Assembly (NCBI RefSeq): GCF_020731285.1
Contig: NZ_JAJFOW010000016.1
Span: 1 to 64,000 of the forward strand
Length of the DNA: 64,000 bases
DNA from: Cohnella baijiui
GTDB taxonomy: Bacteria; Bacillota; Bacilli; Paenibacillales; Paenibacillaceae
Direction: 5' to 3'
Below the pieces are notes generated by a model, which was not told the DNA's origin, did no database searches, and saw only the letters and a list, made by a program, of their open reading frames with translations. Positions 41,808-50,832 of the stretch are shown one piece after another. The translations under genes were made by a program, and so were the position numbers. How positions within the stretch are numbered: the stretch's first letter is position 1; each line of letters starts with the position of its first letter.

Positions 41808-43325
41808 CTAGGTGCGATTTTTGAGCTTGCGGGCCAGTTCCCGCATGTTGCTCAGTTCTTCTTCGGACATATCGGGCTCGGCGCCGTGGTCCTCGACGAC
41901 CGGCATCGCCGGCTTGCGCCGCGGTTGACCGCCGCGGGCGCGCCCTTGCCCGCCCTTGGCCGACGCCGGCCCCGCCTCCTCTTCGCCGCGCCGCCTGCGC
42001 TCGAGCGTCTGGTTCAGCTTCTCCTGCTCCCGTATGTACAGCACAGCTTTGTCGAACGTATCGATCCCTTTCGCCAGCATATTGGTGGCGATCGATTCGA
42101 TGAAGCTTTTGGTCAGACGCTGCGAATGGTTCATGCCGAGCACATAGTGGATGAGAATATTAATGACGGGTTCCGGCAGCTTGTAGTTCAGGTCGATGCG
42201 CTCGAAGATGCGAACGAACGGATCGGGTACCGCGCCGGGGAAAAACCGTTCGAGAAAACGCGTATAGGGCTCTTTGCGGAGCATCTGATGGTACAGCTCG
42301 ACCGTCACCGAGAGACCGAAGCGCTCCGGCACCGTTAGCGGCGGAAGCGCGGACGGCGGCGCTTCGGCCGCTCCGCCCTCGTCCGAAGGGGATTCCGCGC
42401 GGGACGCCCCTTCGCTTCGTGCGAGGTAGCGCTCTCGTTCCTCGCCGCGCTTGCGGTCCTGGCGGTAGATGAGATTGGCCCGGGCCTGCAGCTCGTCCCA
42501 GCGAAGCGTGCCATCGGCGCGGAAGATGCCGTCCTCGTCGAGCAGGCGGCTGATCTCCGGGATGTCGATGTCGTATTTGTAGGCCAGATAGTTGATCTGG
42601 GCCATCGATTGGGGCGCGTGCCCGAGCCGTTCGACGAAGCTTCGGTTGGCGGAGCCGCGCGGGAACCGCAGCAGCATGTCGCTGTGCCGGATGCGCTCCG
42701 GCAGCCCCGGCGGCCGGGCCGCTTCGCCGGCGGGCGCGCTCTCGGCAAGCGCCGCCTCCAGCTCGGGGTCGACCGTCGCCGCGTTGATCGTGAACAGCTC
42801 GTAAAAAGGCACCGTCACTTCCTCGCGGTTCAGGAACCGGGCGAGACCCGCCGGCTGGTCCGCGACTAGCGACTCGCGCAGCTCGAGGAGCGCGGGCTTG
42901 CCGATCTTGTCCCGCAGCAGGAGCGACAAATGCAGATTGGCGAAAAATTCGGGCGGGGACAGCGGGCGGAGCAGCACGTACTCGTACAACGTCTCCTCGG
43001 TCGCCGGATCGTGCTGGCGGTACACCTGCAGCAGGCCGACCGCCTCCAGCCTGGAGGCATGCTCGATGAGCGACTGGCGGCCCGCCGCGTTCAGCTCGAG
43101 CCCGAGGCCGAGGAACAGCTTGCGCTGCGAATCGGCGGGCGCATAGCCCGTCCGGTCGTCTCCCAAATGATGATAGAGCAGCAAATACAAACCGACGGCG
43201 AACGCGCCGACCATCGGTTGATAGAGTTGGGCCAGTACCTTCCGCTCCAGTCCGCTGAGCGCAAAGTCGCGCCATGCGGTGTAGCGGTGATTCTCCGTGA
43301 ATTCGAGTTTGTTCGACACTCGCAT
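41808..43325 (-). CDS. dnaB: Replication initiation and membrane attachment protein DnaB
   Basis: 505 residues with the two DnaB/DnaD modules: an N-terminal winged helix (about 15-130, SGLERKVLAQLYQPMVGAFA) and a C-terminal DDBH2 domain (about 330-440, YTRFLERFFPG...INILIHYVLGMNHSQRL). It acts with DnaD and DnaI to load helicase. The tail is Arg/Glu-rich. The ribosome site is weak. The divergent promoter region contains a perfect 12-bp inverted repeat. Confidence 0.93.
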   Translation of the reverse strand: MRVSNKLEFTENHRYTAWRDFALSGLERKVLAQLYQPMVGAFAVGLYLLLYHHLGDDRTGYAPADSQRKLFLGLGLELNAAGRQSLIEHASRLEAVGLLQVYRQHDPATEETLYEYVLLRPLSPPEFFANLHLSLLLRDKIGKPALLELRESLVADQPAGLARFLNREEVTVPFYELFTINAATVDPELEAALAESAPAGEAARPPGLPERIRHSDMLLRFPRGSANRSFVERLGHAPQSMAQINYLAYKYDIDIPEISRLLDEDGIFRADGTLRWDELQARANLIYRQDRKRGEERERYLARSEGASRAESPSDEGGAAEAPPSALPPLTVPERFGLSVTVELYHQMLRKEPYTRFLERFFPGAVPDPFVRIFERIDLNYKLPEPVINILIHYVLGMNHSQRLTKSFIESIATNMLAKGIDTFDKAVLYIREQEKLNQTLERRRRGEEEAGPASAKGGQGRARGGQPRRKPAMPVVEDHGAEPDMSEEELSNMRELARKLKNRT

Positions 43326-43376
43326 GGCGGACTCGACAACCTTCTTTTCATAGAGTAGTCTTCCTATTGTATCATA

Positions 43377-43420
43377 AACGGCGCGCCCGCTGGATGAGAA
43401 TTCGACAGGGGCGCGCCGTT
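43377..43420. promoter_or_regulatory. Perfect 12-bp inverted repeat upstream of dnaB
   Basis: AACGGCGCGCCC (43377-43388) and GGGCGCGCCGTT (43409-43420) are separated by 20 bp between two divergent genes. A minus-strand TATGAT (43371-43376) and an overlapping TACAAT abut one arm, so the dnaB -35 region would fall inside the repeat. It may be an operator or a hairpin; no T run follows. Confidence 0.5.
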
Positions 43421-43478
43421 GGATGCTGGAAAGATATTGCCGACCATCCCGCTCGGCATTACCCGCTCGGCATTACTA

Positions 43479-43507
43479 TTGACGATCGGCGTCCGGCTTG
43501 CTAGGAT
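43479..43507 (+). promoter_or_regulatory. Sigma-A promoter of the methionine-sulfoxide reductase gene
   Basis: TTGACG (43479-43484) and TAGGAT (43502-43507) are 17 bp apart, 40 bp before the start. Confidence 0.65.
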
Positions 43508-43547
43508 CAACGCAACAGCTTCGATCGAATGGAGGCTTACCTATCCC

Positions 43548-44036
43548 ATGTCCACCTTTCAACCTCAGTCCTACGGCGCCGACCGCGCCGCGAACGAAAA
43601 GCTGCTCCTCGAGCAGCTGCGCCACCTGATCGACGGCGAGCCGAACCGGATCGCCAATCTCGCCAACGCGTCGGCGCTGCTCCGGACGTATTTGACCGAG
43701 ATCAACTGGGTCGGCTTTTACCTGCTCGAAGGCGGCGAACTCGTGCTCGGCCCTTTCCAAGGCTTGCCCGCCTGCGTGCGAATCCCGCTCGGACGGGGCG
43801 TATGCGGCACGTCGGCCGCCCGGGGCGAGACGATCCGGGTGCCGGACGTGCACCAGTTCCCGGGCCATATCGCCTGCGACGCCGCGTCCCAATCCGAGAT
43901 CGTCGTCCCGCTGCGGTCGGCGGACGGCGAGCTGCTTGGCGTGCTCGACATCGACAGCCCGGTCAAGGCGCGCTTCGACGAGGACGATCAGCGGTTCCTC
44001 GAGCGGTTCGCGCTGACGCTGGGCATGGGGCTCTGA
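43548..44036 (+). CDS. msrC: Free methionine-R-sulfoxide reductase (GAF domain)
   Basis: 162 residues, a single GAF domain. The three conserved cysteine positions are visible: ACVRIPLGRGVCGTSA (two Cys) and HIACDAASQSEIVVPL. LGVLDIDSP is the family C-terminal strand. It reduces free methionine-R-sulfoxide (YtsP/fRMsr). The ATG at 43548 follows GGAGGC; the open frame upstream lies before the promoter. Confidence 0.93.
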   Translation: MSTFQPQSYGADRAANEKLLLEQLRHLIDGEPNRIANLANASALLRTYLTEINWVGFYLLEGGELVLGPFQGLPACVRIPLGRGVCGTSAARGETIRVPDVHQFPGHIACDAASQSEIVVPLRSADGELLGVLDIDSPVKARFDEDDQRFLERFALTLGMGL

Positions 44037-44057
44037 GCTTCCGGAATCCGCGAGGCT

Positions 44058-44785
44058 TCAAGATCTCCGATACTGGGGGAACGTAATCGTCATCCGCGTT
44101 CCCCGCCCCGGCTCCGACGCCACCGACACCCCGTACGCTTCGCCGAACAGCAGGCGGATGCGCTCCTGCACGTTTTTGAGCCCGTAACCCGACGTTTGCT
44201 GGGTCAGACTCGTCCGCTGCAGCTCGGGATCGAGGCCGGGACCGTTGTCCTCCACAGTGAACGCCACGTTCTCCCCGACCGTTCGCCCGACCAGGCGAAG
44301 CAGGCCGCGCCCCTCCATTTTGCAATCGATCCCGTGCTCGATGGCGTTCTCGACGATCGGCTGCAGCGCCAGATTGATCATGTCATACGCGTAGATGGCC
44401 TCCTCCAGGTCGTACTCGACGTCGAAGCTCCCGTCGTGCATGATGAGCTGGATTTTGATATAGCTCTGGACGTTGTCGATTTCGTCCCGTACCGAGATAA
44501 GATTGTTGCCCTTGTTCAAGGCGGTGCGATAAAACCGCGATAGCGTCGTAACCAGATCGCTGATATCCTCGGCATCCACCTGAAGCGCCTTCCAGTTGAT
44601 GATGGACATCGTGTTGTACGATGTCCCACGTCCACTTGGAGTTGCCCCCGCTCCACCTCTCTCATTTTTTTGTTCAGATGATAGATCGGCTTGATCAGCG
44701 TGTGCGAGAACAGCCAGACCAGCACCACGATCGCGGTCGCTTTGACGATGCTGCTCGCGTCCACGGAGCCGCGATAAAAAATCAT
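44058..44785 (-). pseudogene. Broken YesM-type sensor histidine kinase
   Basis: The 3' part encodes a HATPase_c domain (VENAIEHGI N-box, EDNGPGLD, SGYGLKNVQERIRLLFG) of the LytS/YesM group. The 5' part, in another frame, encodes a membrane helix and HAMP segment (TLIKPIYHLNKKMREVERG). Between them the HisKA stretch with the phospho-acceptor His (the QINPHFLYNT motif) is gone: at about 44620 HAMP runs straight into SYNTMSIINW out of frame. The sensor domain expected before the helix is also missing. No response-regulator gene is adjacent. Confidence 0.85.
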
Positions 44786-44849
44786 CAGATTCTTTGCTTT
44801 TATTTTGATTATTTGTCTGGTTCGCCGGAGAGGGGGGGAACCGGGCATG

Positions 44850-44892
44850 AAAAAAGACCGCTTTCCGATTCGTCGTCGGAAGCAGTCTTTTA
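44850..44892. terminator. Terminator of the pilus operon
   Basis: AAAGACTGCTTCCGA and TCGGAAAGCGGTCTTT pair on the minus strand, with TTTTTT after the stem, 30 bp after the pilO stop. Confidence 0.85.
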
Positions 44893-44921
44893 TTTCGGGT
44901 TCGTACGGGAAGCTTGAGCCT

Positions 44922-45548
44922 CTAAGGCTGGTAGGGCAGCCGTTCGCCGTCCGTCAAGTTGCGGTAGGACGGGTCGTAGTAGACGGTGAAATTCAAATTC
45001 AGCGTGATCGGCTTCTGCGCGTCGGCCTCGCTCGACGGCTTGGCCAGGCTGAAGGCGTCGACCGAGACGAGCCGCGGAAGCCGCTGCAGCCGGTCGATCC
45101 AGTCGAGGAGCTGCTCGTACTTGCCCTGGAGGACGACGGAAGCTTTCAGCTCCTTCACGCTCGGATAGGGCGACGTCTTCATCCCGAACATCGTCTGGAG
45201 CTGGTTCGTCTCCGCCGTCGAAAAGGTCGAGCCGAGCAGCTCCACGTCCGCGCCGCGCCCGATGGTTTGCAGATCGAGCAGCAATTGCTCGGTGTTGTCG
45301 GACAGCGGGAGAGCCGCTTGCACATCCGCCTGCGAAAAGCTCCCGGCTTCGCGGTTTTTCTCGGCCGCCTTGTCCGTCAGAATCCGAATCTGCCCGTTCA
45401 GGCGGTCGATCTCGTCCTTCTGATCGGAGAGGGAAGCGTTCAGCGGCTGCAGGAAGGTCAAATACCCGCCAAGCAGCAGCAGAAATAGCAGCACCACGGC
45501 GATGAAGATCAGCTTGCGTTTATCGGTCAGCGCCTCCATCGTTCCCAT
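44922..45548 (-). CDS. pilO: Type IV pilus inner-membrane protein PilO
   Basis: 208 residues: one helix (about 14-35, KLIFIAVVLLFLLLLGGYLTF), a coiled coil (about 40-75, SLSDQKDEIDRLNGQI), then a ferredoxin-like PilO domain (about 85-200). It pairs with PilN to connect the cytoplasmic ring with the outer machine. The ATG at 45548 follows GGAGGGGAG and overlaps the pilM-pilN gene by 29 bp. Confidence 0.85.
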   Translation of the reverse strand: MGTMEALTDKRKLIFIAVVLLFLLLLGGYLTFLQPLNASLSDQKDEIDRLNGQIRILTDKAAEKNREAGSFSQADVQAALPLSDNTEQLLLDLQTIGRGADVELLGSTFSTAETNQLQTMFGMKTSPYPSVKELKASVVLQGKYEQLLDWIDRLQRLPRLVSVDAFSLAKPSSEADAQKPITLNLNFTVYYDPSYRNLTDGERLPYQP

Positions 45549-47046
45549 CGCCGGACTCCCCTCCTTCCGCGCCTTTGAAGCGAATCGTGTACGTCGCCGT
45601 CTTCGTCTTGTCCGCCGCTGTTTCGTCCGAGCCCGAAGCCCCGTTTTGAACGATCGACTGAAGCTGCGCGCCGGCGGCAAAGGTCATGCGGCGCAGATCG
45701 AACAGGTAGCGCGACGCTTGATCCAGCTCGCGGAAGCGGACGGTGATCCCCATCTGGCTGCCGCTGCTGTAGCTCACCGACTGCAGGATCGCGCCCTGCG
45801 GCAGCTTCGCCTTCAGCTCGTCCATGGCCGCCACGGCGTCCCGGCGGTGCGCACGGATGCCATCGATCGCTTCGACGGGATTAAGCTGTCCCGCCTGCGC
45901 GGAGCGGGCGCTCAGATTGTTTTGCAGCAAGGTGATCTGGTCCTGAAGCTGGCTCACGGTCTGCCGGTCCATCGCCAGGGTCGAGCGTCCGTCGACGTAG
46001 AAGTAAACGACGCCGGCCAGCGCCAGAAGCCAAAGCAGCAGCGCCCCGGACAGCAAGGCGGGGAGCAGCTTGGCCTCGCGGTCGACCTTCGGCAGCAGAT
46101 CGATGCGCTGCTTGGCGGTCGGCCACAAGGCCAGCCCGATCGCCACGCGGTTCGCGTCTCCGTCCGCGTCGCCAAGCCTCGGCGCATAGGCGTCGAAGGA
46201 GACCGACTTGATGTTCATCTCCGGCTGCGTCTGACGCAGCTCCGCGAGCAGCTGCTCCCGCCCGGCGTCGGCGCCGACGAGGATCGCTTCGGTGATGCGC
46301 GTCTGCCCTTCGTGGATGCTGAACTGGTAGAAATTCAGCATCCGGGCGATCTCGGACGTCACTTCGGCCAATTGGCTCGCCGGCAGCGGCTCGTCCTGCT
46401 CCGTCTGCGGGCCGTACCGGACAATCGTGCGGGAGAAGACGGGATATCCGTCATGGAACATGTAGATCTCGAGCGCGCTGTCGTCCAGATTGATGAGCAT
46501 CGTCTCGCTGAACGCCTCGTCCGACTGCTCGCGGATTGCACGCGCGAGCGCTGTCGCGGACAGCTCGACGGCGTTCACCCGAAGGCCGGCGCTTTCGATC
46601 AAGTCCACGTACTGACGGACCGCCAGCCGGGAGACGGCGAACACAAGCACCTGCGTGCTTTCCTCGTCTTCGCCGAGCTTGACGTAGTCGTGGACAGGGT
46701 CCTCGAAGGGGAGATGCAGCGTCGTCTCCACCTCGAGCGCCACCAGGCCGGACAGTGCCTTCGCATTCGTCGTCTGTATGCGCAGCCGGCGGATGATGAC
46801 CTGGGAGGCGGGGATGGCCAGGGTCACGGAAGCCCCCTTCAGGCGCTCCTCCTGGACCCAGCGCGACAGTCGTTCTCGCAGCTGCTCGGGATCCGCGGGC
46901 TGATCGTCGGCGAACAGCTCCGGCAGGAGCGGCAGCGCGTGGACGGCGTCGATCTCCCATCCTTTTTTCTTTTTCAAGCGGACGAATCGTATCCCTGTCC
47001 GGTCCAAGGTGAGACCGATCGTCCTGGGGCGTCTTCCGAGCATCAA
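45520..47046 (-). CDS. Fused type IV pilus PilM-PilN protein
   Basis: 508 residues. Residues 1-310 are PilM, an actin-like ATPase (TIGLTLDRTGIRFVRL, LVALEVETTLHLPFEDPVHDY, ILVGADAGREQLL). Then comes an amphipathic stretch QRIDLLPKV (normally the N-terminal peptide of PilN that docks in PilM), a membrane helix (about 330-352), a coiled coil and the PilN periplasm-type domain. In most bacteria these are two proteins; here they are one continuous frame with no stop. The N-terminus starts at ATG 47046. Confidence 0.88.
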   Translation of the reverse strand: MMLGRRPRTIGLTLDRTGIRFVRLKKKKGWEIDAVHALPLLPELFADDQPADPEQLRERLSRWVQEERLKGASVTLAIPASQVIIRRLRIQTTNAKALSGLVALEVETTLHLPFEDPVHDYVKLGEDEESTQVLVFAVSRLAVRQYVDLIESAGLRVNAVELSATALARAIREQSDEAFSETMLINLDDSALEIYMFHDGYPVFSRTIVRYGPQTEQDEPLPASQLAEVTSEIARMLNFYQFSIHEGQTRITEAILVGADAGREQLLAELRQTQPEMNIKSVSFDAYAPRLGDADGDANRVAIGLALWPTAKQRIDLLPKVDREAKLLPALLSGALLLWLLALAGVVYFYVDGRSTLAMDRQTVSQLQDQITLLQNNLSARSAQAGQLNPVEAIDGIRAHRRDAVAAMDELKAKLPQGAILQSVSYSSGSQMGITVRFRELDQASRYLFDLRRMTFAAGAQLQSIVQNGASGSDETAADKTKTATYTIRFKGAEGGESGDGNDGGADR

Positions 47047-47061
47047 TCGTTCACCTCCCGA

Positions 47062-47817
47062 TTAGGACAAGATGGAAACATAGGCGGCGATCCATTGGGT
47101 GCCGTAGCCATAAGCGAGCAGCGCGCCGAAGGCCAAAAAAGGGCCGAACGGAATCGGCTGCTTGCGCTTTACGCGCCCCGTCGCCAGCAGCAGGAGGCCG
47201 ACAATCGTCCCGGCCAGGCAAGCCGCCACGAGCGCTACCGGAATTTGCGGCAAGCCGATGATGCCGCCGAGCAGCGCGAACAGCTTAACGTCGCCGAGGC
47301 CCATTCCGCCCTTGGACAGCAGCGCGACGAGCAGCAGCAAGCCGCCGCCTACGACCGCGCCGAGCAGATGGCTCCAGATCGGTCCGTGCGGCGCCCACAG
47401 GCGGGCGATGGCGAGGATCGGCGCGAAGACGAGCAGCACGCGGTTCGGGATAAGCATGTAGCGGATGTCCGAGACGGTCACGATCACGCACAGGCTGACG
47501 AGCAGGCAGCCGATCAGCGTCTCCGGGCGCCAGCCGTAGGTCGCGTACGCCCATGCGAAGAGCAGGCCGGTCGCGGCTTCTCCCAGCGGATAGAGCGGCG
47601 AGACGCGCGTGCCGCAATGGCGGCATGTTCCCCGGCTCGCCAGCCAGCTCGCGATCGGGATCAAGTCGCGGCCCTTCAGCCGGGCACCGCATGCCGGGCA
47701 CCGGGACGGCGGCCTGACGATCGACTCGCGCAGCGGGACGCGGAGTGCCACCACGTTAAAGAACGAGCCCAGCACGGCGCCGAGGACGAATAAATAGAAG
47801 GAAAGAAGGATGTCCAT
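47062..47817 (-). CDS. pilD: Prepilin peptidase
   Basis: 251 residues with about seven helices. The cytoplasmic loop has two CxxC pairs (CPACGARL, CRHCGTRV) for zinc, typical of bifunctional PilD/ComC. The aspartate-protease motif GMGLGDVKLFALLGG and an earlier SDIRYMLIPN are in place. It cleaves prepilins before Phe/Tyr-Thr and methylates the new N-terminus. It lies between pilin and pilM-pilN genes. Confidence 0.95.
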   Translation of the reverse strand: MDILLSFYLFVLGAVLGSFFNVVALRVPLRESIVRPPSRCPACGARLKGRDLIPIASWLASRGTCRHCGTRVSPLYPLGEAATGLLFAWAYATYGWRPETLIGCLLVSLCVIVTVSDIRYMLIPNRVLLVFAPILAIARLWAPHGPIWSHLLGAVVGGGLLLLVALLSKGGMGLGDVKLFALLGGIIGLPQIPVALVAACLAGTIVGLLLLATGRVKRKQPIPFGPFLAFGALLAYGYGTQWIAAYVSILS

Positions 47818-47848
47818 GTCGGGCGATGTTCGCTTTCACGTTTATTGG

Positions 47849-47884
47849 AAAAAAGGAACCTGTTGGAACGGTTCCTTTTTTTTG
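47849..47884. terminator. Terminator behind the pilin gene
   Basis: GGAACC and GGTTCC flank a 9-base loop, with six A before and eight T after, so it works on both strands. It separates the pilin gene from pilD and would allow much higher pilin mRNA than for the assembly genes. Confidence 0.85.
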
Positions 47885-47910
47885 GGGGTTGGTTCGTTGT
47901 GGCTGGGTGG

Positions 47911-48375
47911 TTAGGAGCCAGGCGTTGGAGTTGGGGATTCTTTTTTGCCTTTTAATACTTCAGAAGCTAGATAAGTGTCTCCCTTGTCCGTCGAGTCTTT
48001 CAAAGTTACAGATGTCAATGTCCCTACTGTATCGCTATAGGTTATTACCGTTTTTGTTCCATCTAATTTATTTTTTGTACTAGGCAGCAATAACTCTTTG
48101 TCCAAATACCCTTTCCCCTGAATTTCTCCTAGGGTAATGCTTTTGCTTTCTGGGTAAACATTGTTCAATTCACTTGTTACGTACATACGAGATGCATCAT
48201 AAATCTGCCTTGCCGTAGCCACGTCCGAATCGCTTTTCGACTTGTTAATGATGTTCCCGATGAGTGGAATCGCGATCGCCGCGATAACCGCCAGAATGAC
48301 GATAACCGCCAAAAGCTCGATCAGGGTGAAGCCTTTCTCTTCCTTGTTCAGACGCTTTAAAATCGCTGCTTGCAT
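47911..48375 (-). CDS. pilA: Type IV major prepilin
   Basis: 154 residues. The prepilin leader ends EEKG, followed by FTLIELLAVIVILAVIAAIAIP, with Glu at mature position 5. The globular part is short and polar (about 40-135), and the tail is Lys/Pro-rich. The start at 48375 follows AGGAGGAATAAGG. The coding sequence, mainly its 3' two-thirds, is clearly richer in A and T than all neighbouring genes. It has a structured leader and its own terminator. Likely the main pilus subunit. Confidence 0.9.
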   Translation of the reverse strand: MQAAILKRLNKEEKGFTLIELLAVIVILAVIAAIAIPLIGNIINKSKSDSDVATARQIYDASRMYVTSELNNVYPESKSITLGEIQGKGYLDKELLLPSTKNKLDGTKTVITYSDTVGTLTSVTLKDSTDKGDTYLASEVLKGKKESPTPTPGS

Positions 48376-48500
48376 CCTTATTCCTCCTATAAGATCCAAT
48401 GGTTCGTTCGCATGAACGGCATGACTGACTGGACGCCCTATGTGCCAAGCGGTCCGCAAGGACGCTATGCAACTTTTCTGCGTGCGGGGTCCAAAGTGCC

Positions 48501-48529
48501 GCTGCAACGAAAGAAACTTTCGTTACAGC
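48501..48529 (-). promoter_or_regulatory. Strong hairpin in the pilC-pilin gap
   Basis: On the minus strand GCTGTAACGAAA and TTTCGTTGCAGC pair around GTTTC. No T run follows, so it is not a classical terminator. It lies 126 bp before the pilin start, together with GCGTCCTTGCGGACCGC, another small hairpin. Could protect a processed pilin mRNA. Confidence 0.5.
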
Positions 48530-48559
48530 CCCCCCAAAACCGCACGAGCGCCGCCCCCG

Positions 48560-49768
48560 CTACTCCATTTGCCCGTACAGCGAGAACATCGGCAGCATGA
48601 TCGCCGCGACGATCGTCCCGACGAGCGCCGCCAGGAACACGATGAGGAGCGGCTCCAGCAGCGACTTGAGGCGGTCGACGGTGTTCTCGACATCCATCTC
48701 GTAAAAGTCGGCGATCTTCTCCAGCATCTGGTCCAGCGCCCCCGTCTCCTCCCCGATCGCGATCATCTGCGTGACCATCGGCGGGAAAACCCATGCCCGC
48801 TTCAGCGGCTCGGAAAGCGGGTTGCCCTGCCGAAGCGAGTCGGCCGAGCTCCGCAGGCAGGCGGCGAAAATTTTGTTGCCGACCAGCTCCTCGACGATGC
48901 CGAGCGACTGGAGCACCGGCACCGCGCTCGCATATAGCGAGGAGAGCGTCCGCGTAATCTGGGCGATGGCGCCTTTTTGCCGGAGCTTGCCGAAGATCGG
49001 GATCTTCAGCTTGGCGTAGTCGATGTAGTAAGCGCCCTTGTCGGTCCGCTTGGCGATCTGGTAAGCCGCAACCGCCGCCACAATGGCAAGCAGCCAGACG
49101 TACCACTCGTGCTGGATGCTCTCGCTGAGCGACATGACGACGCGGGTGATGAGCGGCAGCTCCGCGTTCATGGAGGCGAACATCGAGACGAACTGCGGCA
49201 CAACCGACTTCAGCAGGTAGACGACCGCCAGAATGGCAAGGATCCCGACGGCGAGCGGATACGTCATCGCGGACTTGATCTTCTCGCGCGTGACATGCTG
49301 CTTCTCGAAATATCTCGCCAGCCTTTCCAGCGTGCCTTCGATATCGCCCGTTTCCTCCCCGGCGTGCACCATGTTCACGAAGATAGCGGGGAAGATCCGC
49401 TTGAAATCCGCCGCCGCCCGCGAGAACGGAATGCCCCGCAGCAGGCTCGAATGGACGTCGATCAGCGCTTTTTTCAGCGCCTTGCTCTCCGTCTGCTCGG
49501 CCAGGATCGACGTCGCGTCGACGATCGTCACCCCGGCGCGCATGAGCGTCGCGAACTGGCGGCAGTACATAATGAAGTGCTCGTGCTTGACCGGATGGCC
49601 GATGTAAATTTCGGTCGACAGGATCGAGCTGCGCTGCTCGTTCAGCGACAGCACGACGAGGTTGCGCTTGCGCAGCTCCTCCATCGCCGCCGACTTGTTG
49701 GACGCGGAGAGCTTGCCGCGGATCTGACGGCCGGACGGGCTTTTGACCTGGTAGATGAAGTCGGCCAT
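48560..49768 (-). CDS. pilC: Type IV pilus inner-membrane platform protein PilC
   Basis: 402 residues, two T2SSF domains (about 68-190 and 270-392), each with the pattern FxxQFATLMRAGVTIVDA and TLSSLYASAVPVLQSLGI, and three membrane helices. It links the assembly and retraction ATPases to pilin polymerisation. The start at 49768 shares one base with the pilT stop (TGATG). Confidence 0.95.
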   Translation of the reverse strand: MADFIYQVKSPSGRQIRGKLSASNKSAAMEELRKRNLVVLSLNEQRSSILSTEIYIGHPVKHEHFIMYCRQFATLMRAGVTIVDATSILAEQTESKALKKALIDVHSSLLRGIPFSRAAADFKRIFPAIFVNMVHAGEETGDIEGTLERLARYFEKQHVTREKIKSAMTYPLAVGILAILAVVYLLKSVVPQFVSMFASMNAELPLITRVVMSLSESIQHEWYVWLLAIVAAVAAYQIAKRTDKGAYYIDYAKLKIPIFGKLRQKGAIAQITRTLSSLYASAVPVLQSLGIVEELVGNKIFAACLRSSADSLRQGNPLSEPLKRAWVFPPMVTQMIAIGEETGALDQMLEKIADFYEMDVENTVDRLKSLLEPLLIVFLAALVGTIVAAIMLPMFSLYGQME

Positions 49769-50817
49769 CAGACGCCTCCTTCCGCCAAATACGCGCGCGC
49801 GGATCCGGCATCGACGAGGCCGGCGACGAGCAACTCCTTGATCGACGTCTCGAGCGTGTGCATCCCGAATTGGCGGCCGGTCTGCATGAGGCTCTTGATC
49901 TGGTACGTCTTTTCCGTGCGGATCAGGTTGGCGACCGCCGGCGTATGGACGAGAATCTCGGTGGCGCACGCCCGGCCGCGTCCCTGCGGACCCGGCAGCA
50001 GCCGCTGCGAAACGACGGCGACGAGCACCGCGGCGAGCTGCGCGCGGATCTGCCCTTGCTGATGGCCCGGATACGCGTCGATGATCCGATCGATCGTCTG
50101 CGGGGCGTCCGTCGTATGCAGCGTCGCGAACACCAGATGCCCGGTCTCCGCGGCGGTGACCGCGGCGGAGATCGTCTCCGGGTCGCGCATCTCGCCGACC
50201 AGGATGACGTCGGGATCCTGCCGCAGCGCGGCGCGCAGCCCGCTCGCGAAGCTCTGCGTATCGCTGCCGACCTCGCGCTGGTCGATGATGCACGTGCCGT
50301 GTCCGTGCACGTATTCGATCGGGTCTTCGAGCGTCACGATGTGCTTGCACTCCGTCGTGTTGATCCGATGAATCATTGCGGCAAGCGTCGACGACTTGCC
50401 GCTGCCGGTCGGGCCTGTCACGAGCACGAGCCCCTGCGGCTTGGCGGCAAACGTCCCGAGCACCGGCGGCAACCGCAGCTGCTCGAGCGTCGGGACCGCC
50501 GCCGGGATCGCGCGGATCGCGACGCTCGCCTTGCCGCGCTGCCGGTAGGCGTTGATCCGGAACCGCGAGACGCCGTCCAGCTCGTAGGAAAAGTCCAGCT
50601 CTCCCGCCCGCTCGAAGCGCTCCGCCTGCGCCTCGCCGATCAGCGACAGCGCCATCGCGTAGACGTCGGCGGCAGCGATCGGCTCGGCGGCGGCCGGCTC
50701 GAGGACGCCGTTCACGCGGAGCATCGGCGGGGCGGCGGCCGACAGATGCAGGTCGGACGCCCCGCGTTCGTGCGCTTCGCGCAGCAGCGACAGCATGCGG
50801 CTATGCGGTGTATCCAT
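49768..50817 (-). CDS. pilT: Type IV pilus retraction ATPase PilT
   Basis: 349 residues. GPTGSGKSST (Walker A), TLEDPIEYVH (Asp box), LRQDPDVILVGEMRD (Walker B) and ATLHTTDAPQTIDRIID (His box). AIRAIPAAVPTLEQLRLPP is PilT-like. It powers retraction. It lies between pilB and pilC, 16 bp after pilB. Confidence 0.95.
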   Translation of the reverse strand: MDTPHSRMLSLLREAHERGASDLHLSAAAPPMLRVNGVLEPAAAEPIAAADVYAMALSLIGEAQAERFERAGELDFSYELDGVSRFRINAYRQRGKASVAIRAIPAAVPTLEQLRLPPVLGTFAAKPQGLVLVTGPTGSGKSSTLAAMIHRINTTECKHIVTLEDPIEYVHGHGTCIIDQREVGSDTQSFASGLRAALRQDPDVILVGEMRDPETISAAVTAAETGHLVFATLHTTDAPQTIDRIIDAYPGHQQGQIRAQLAAVLVAVVSQRLLPGPQGRGRACATEILVHTPAVANLIRTEKTYQIKSLMQTGRQFGMHTLETSIKELLVAGLVDAGSARAYLAEGGV

Positions 50818-50832
50818 CCTCTCGCCTCCTCG

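Noticed and set aside
48400-48530. c-di-GMP riboswitch before the pilin gene
   Set aside because: The leader has hairpins but none of the conserved GEMM core blocks.
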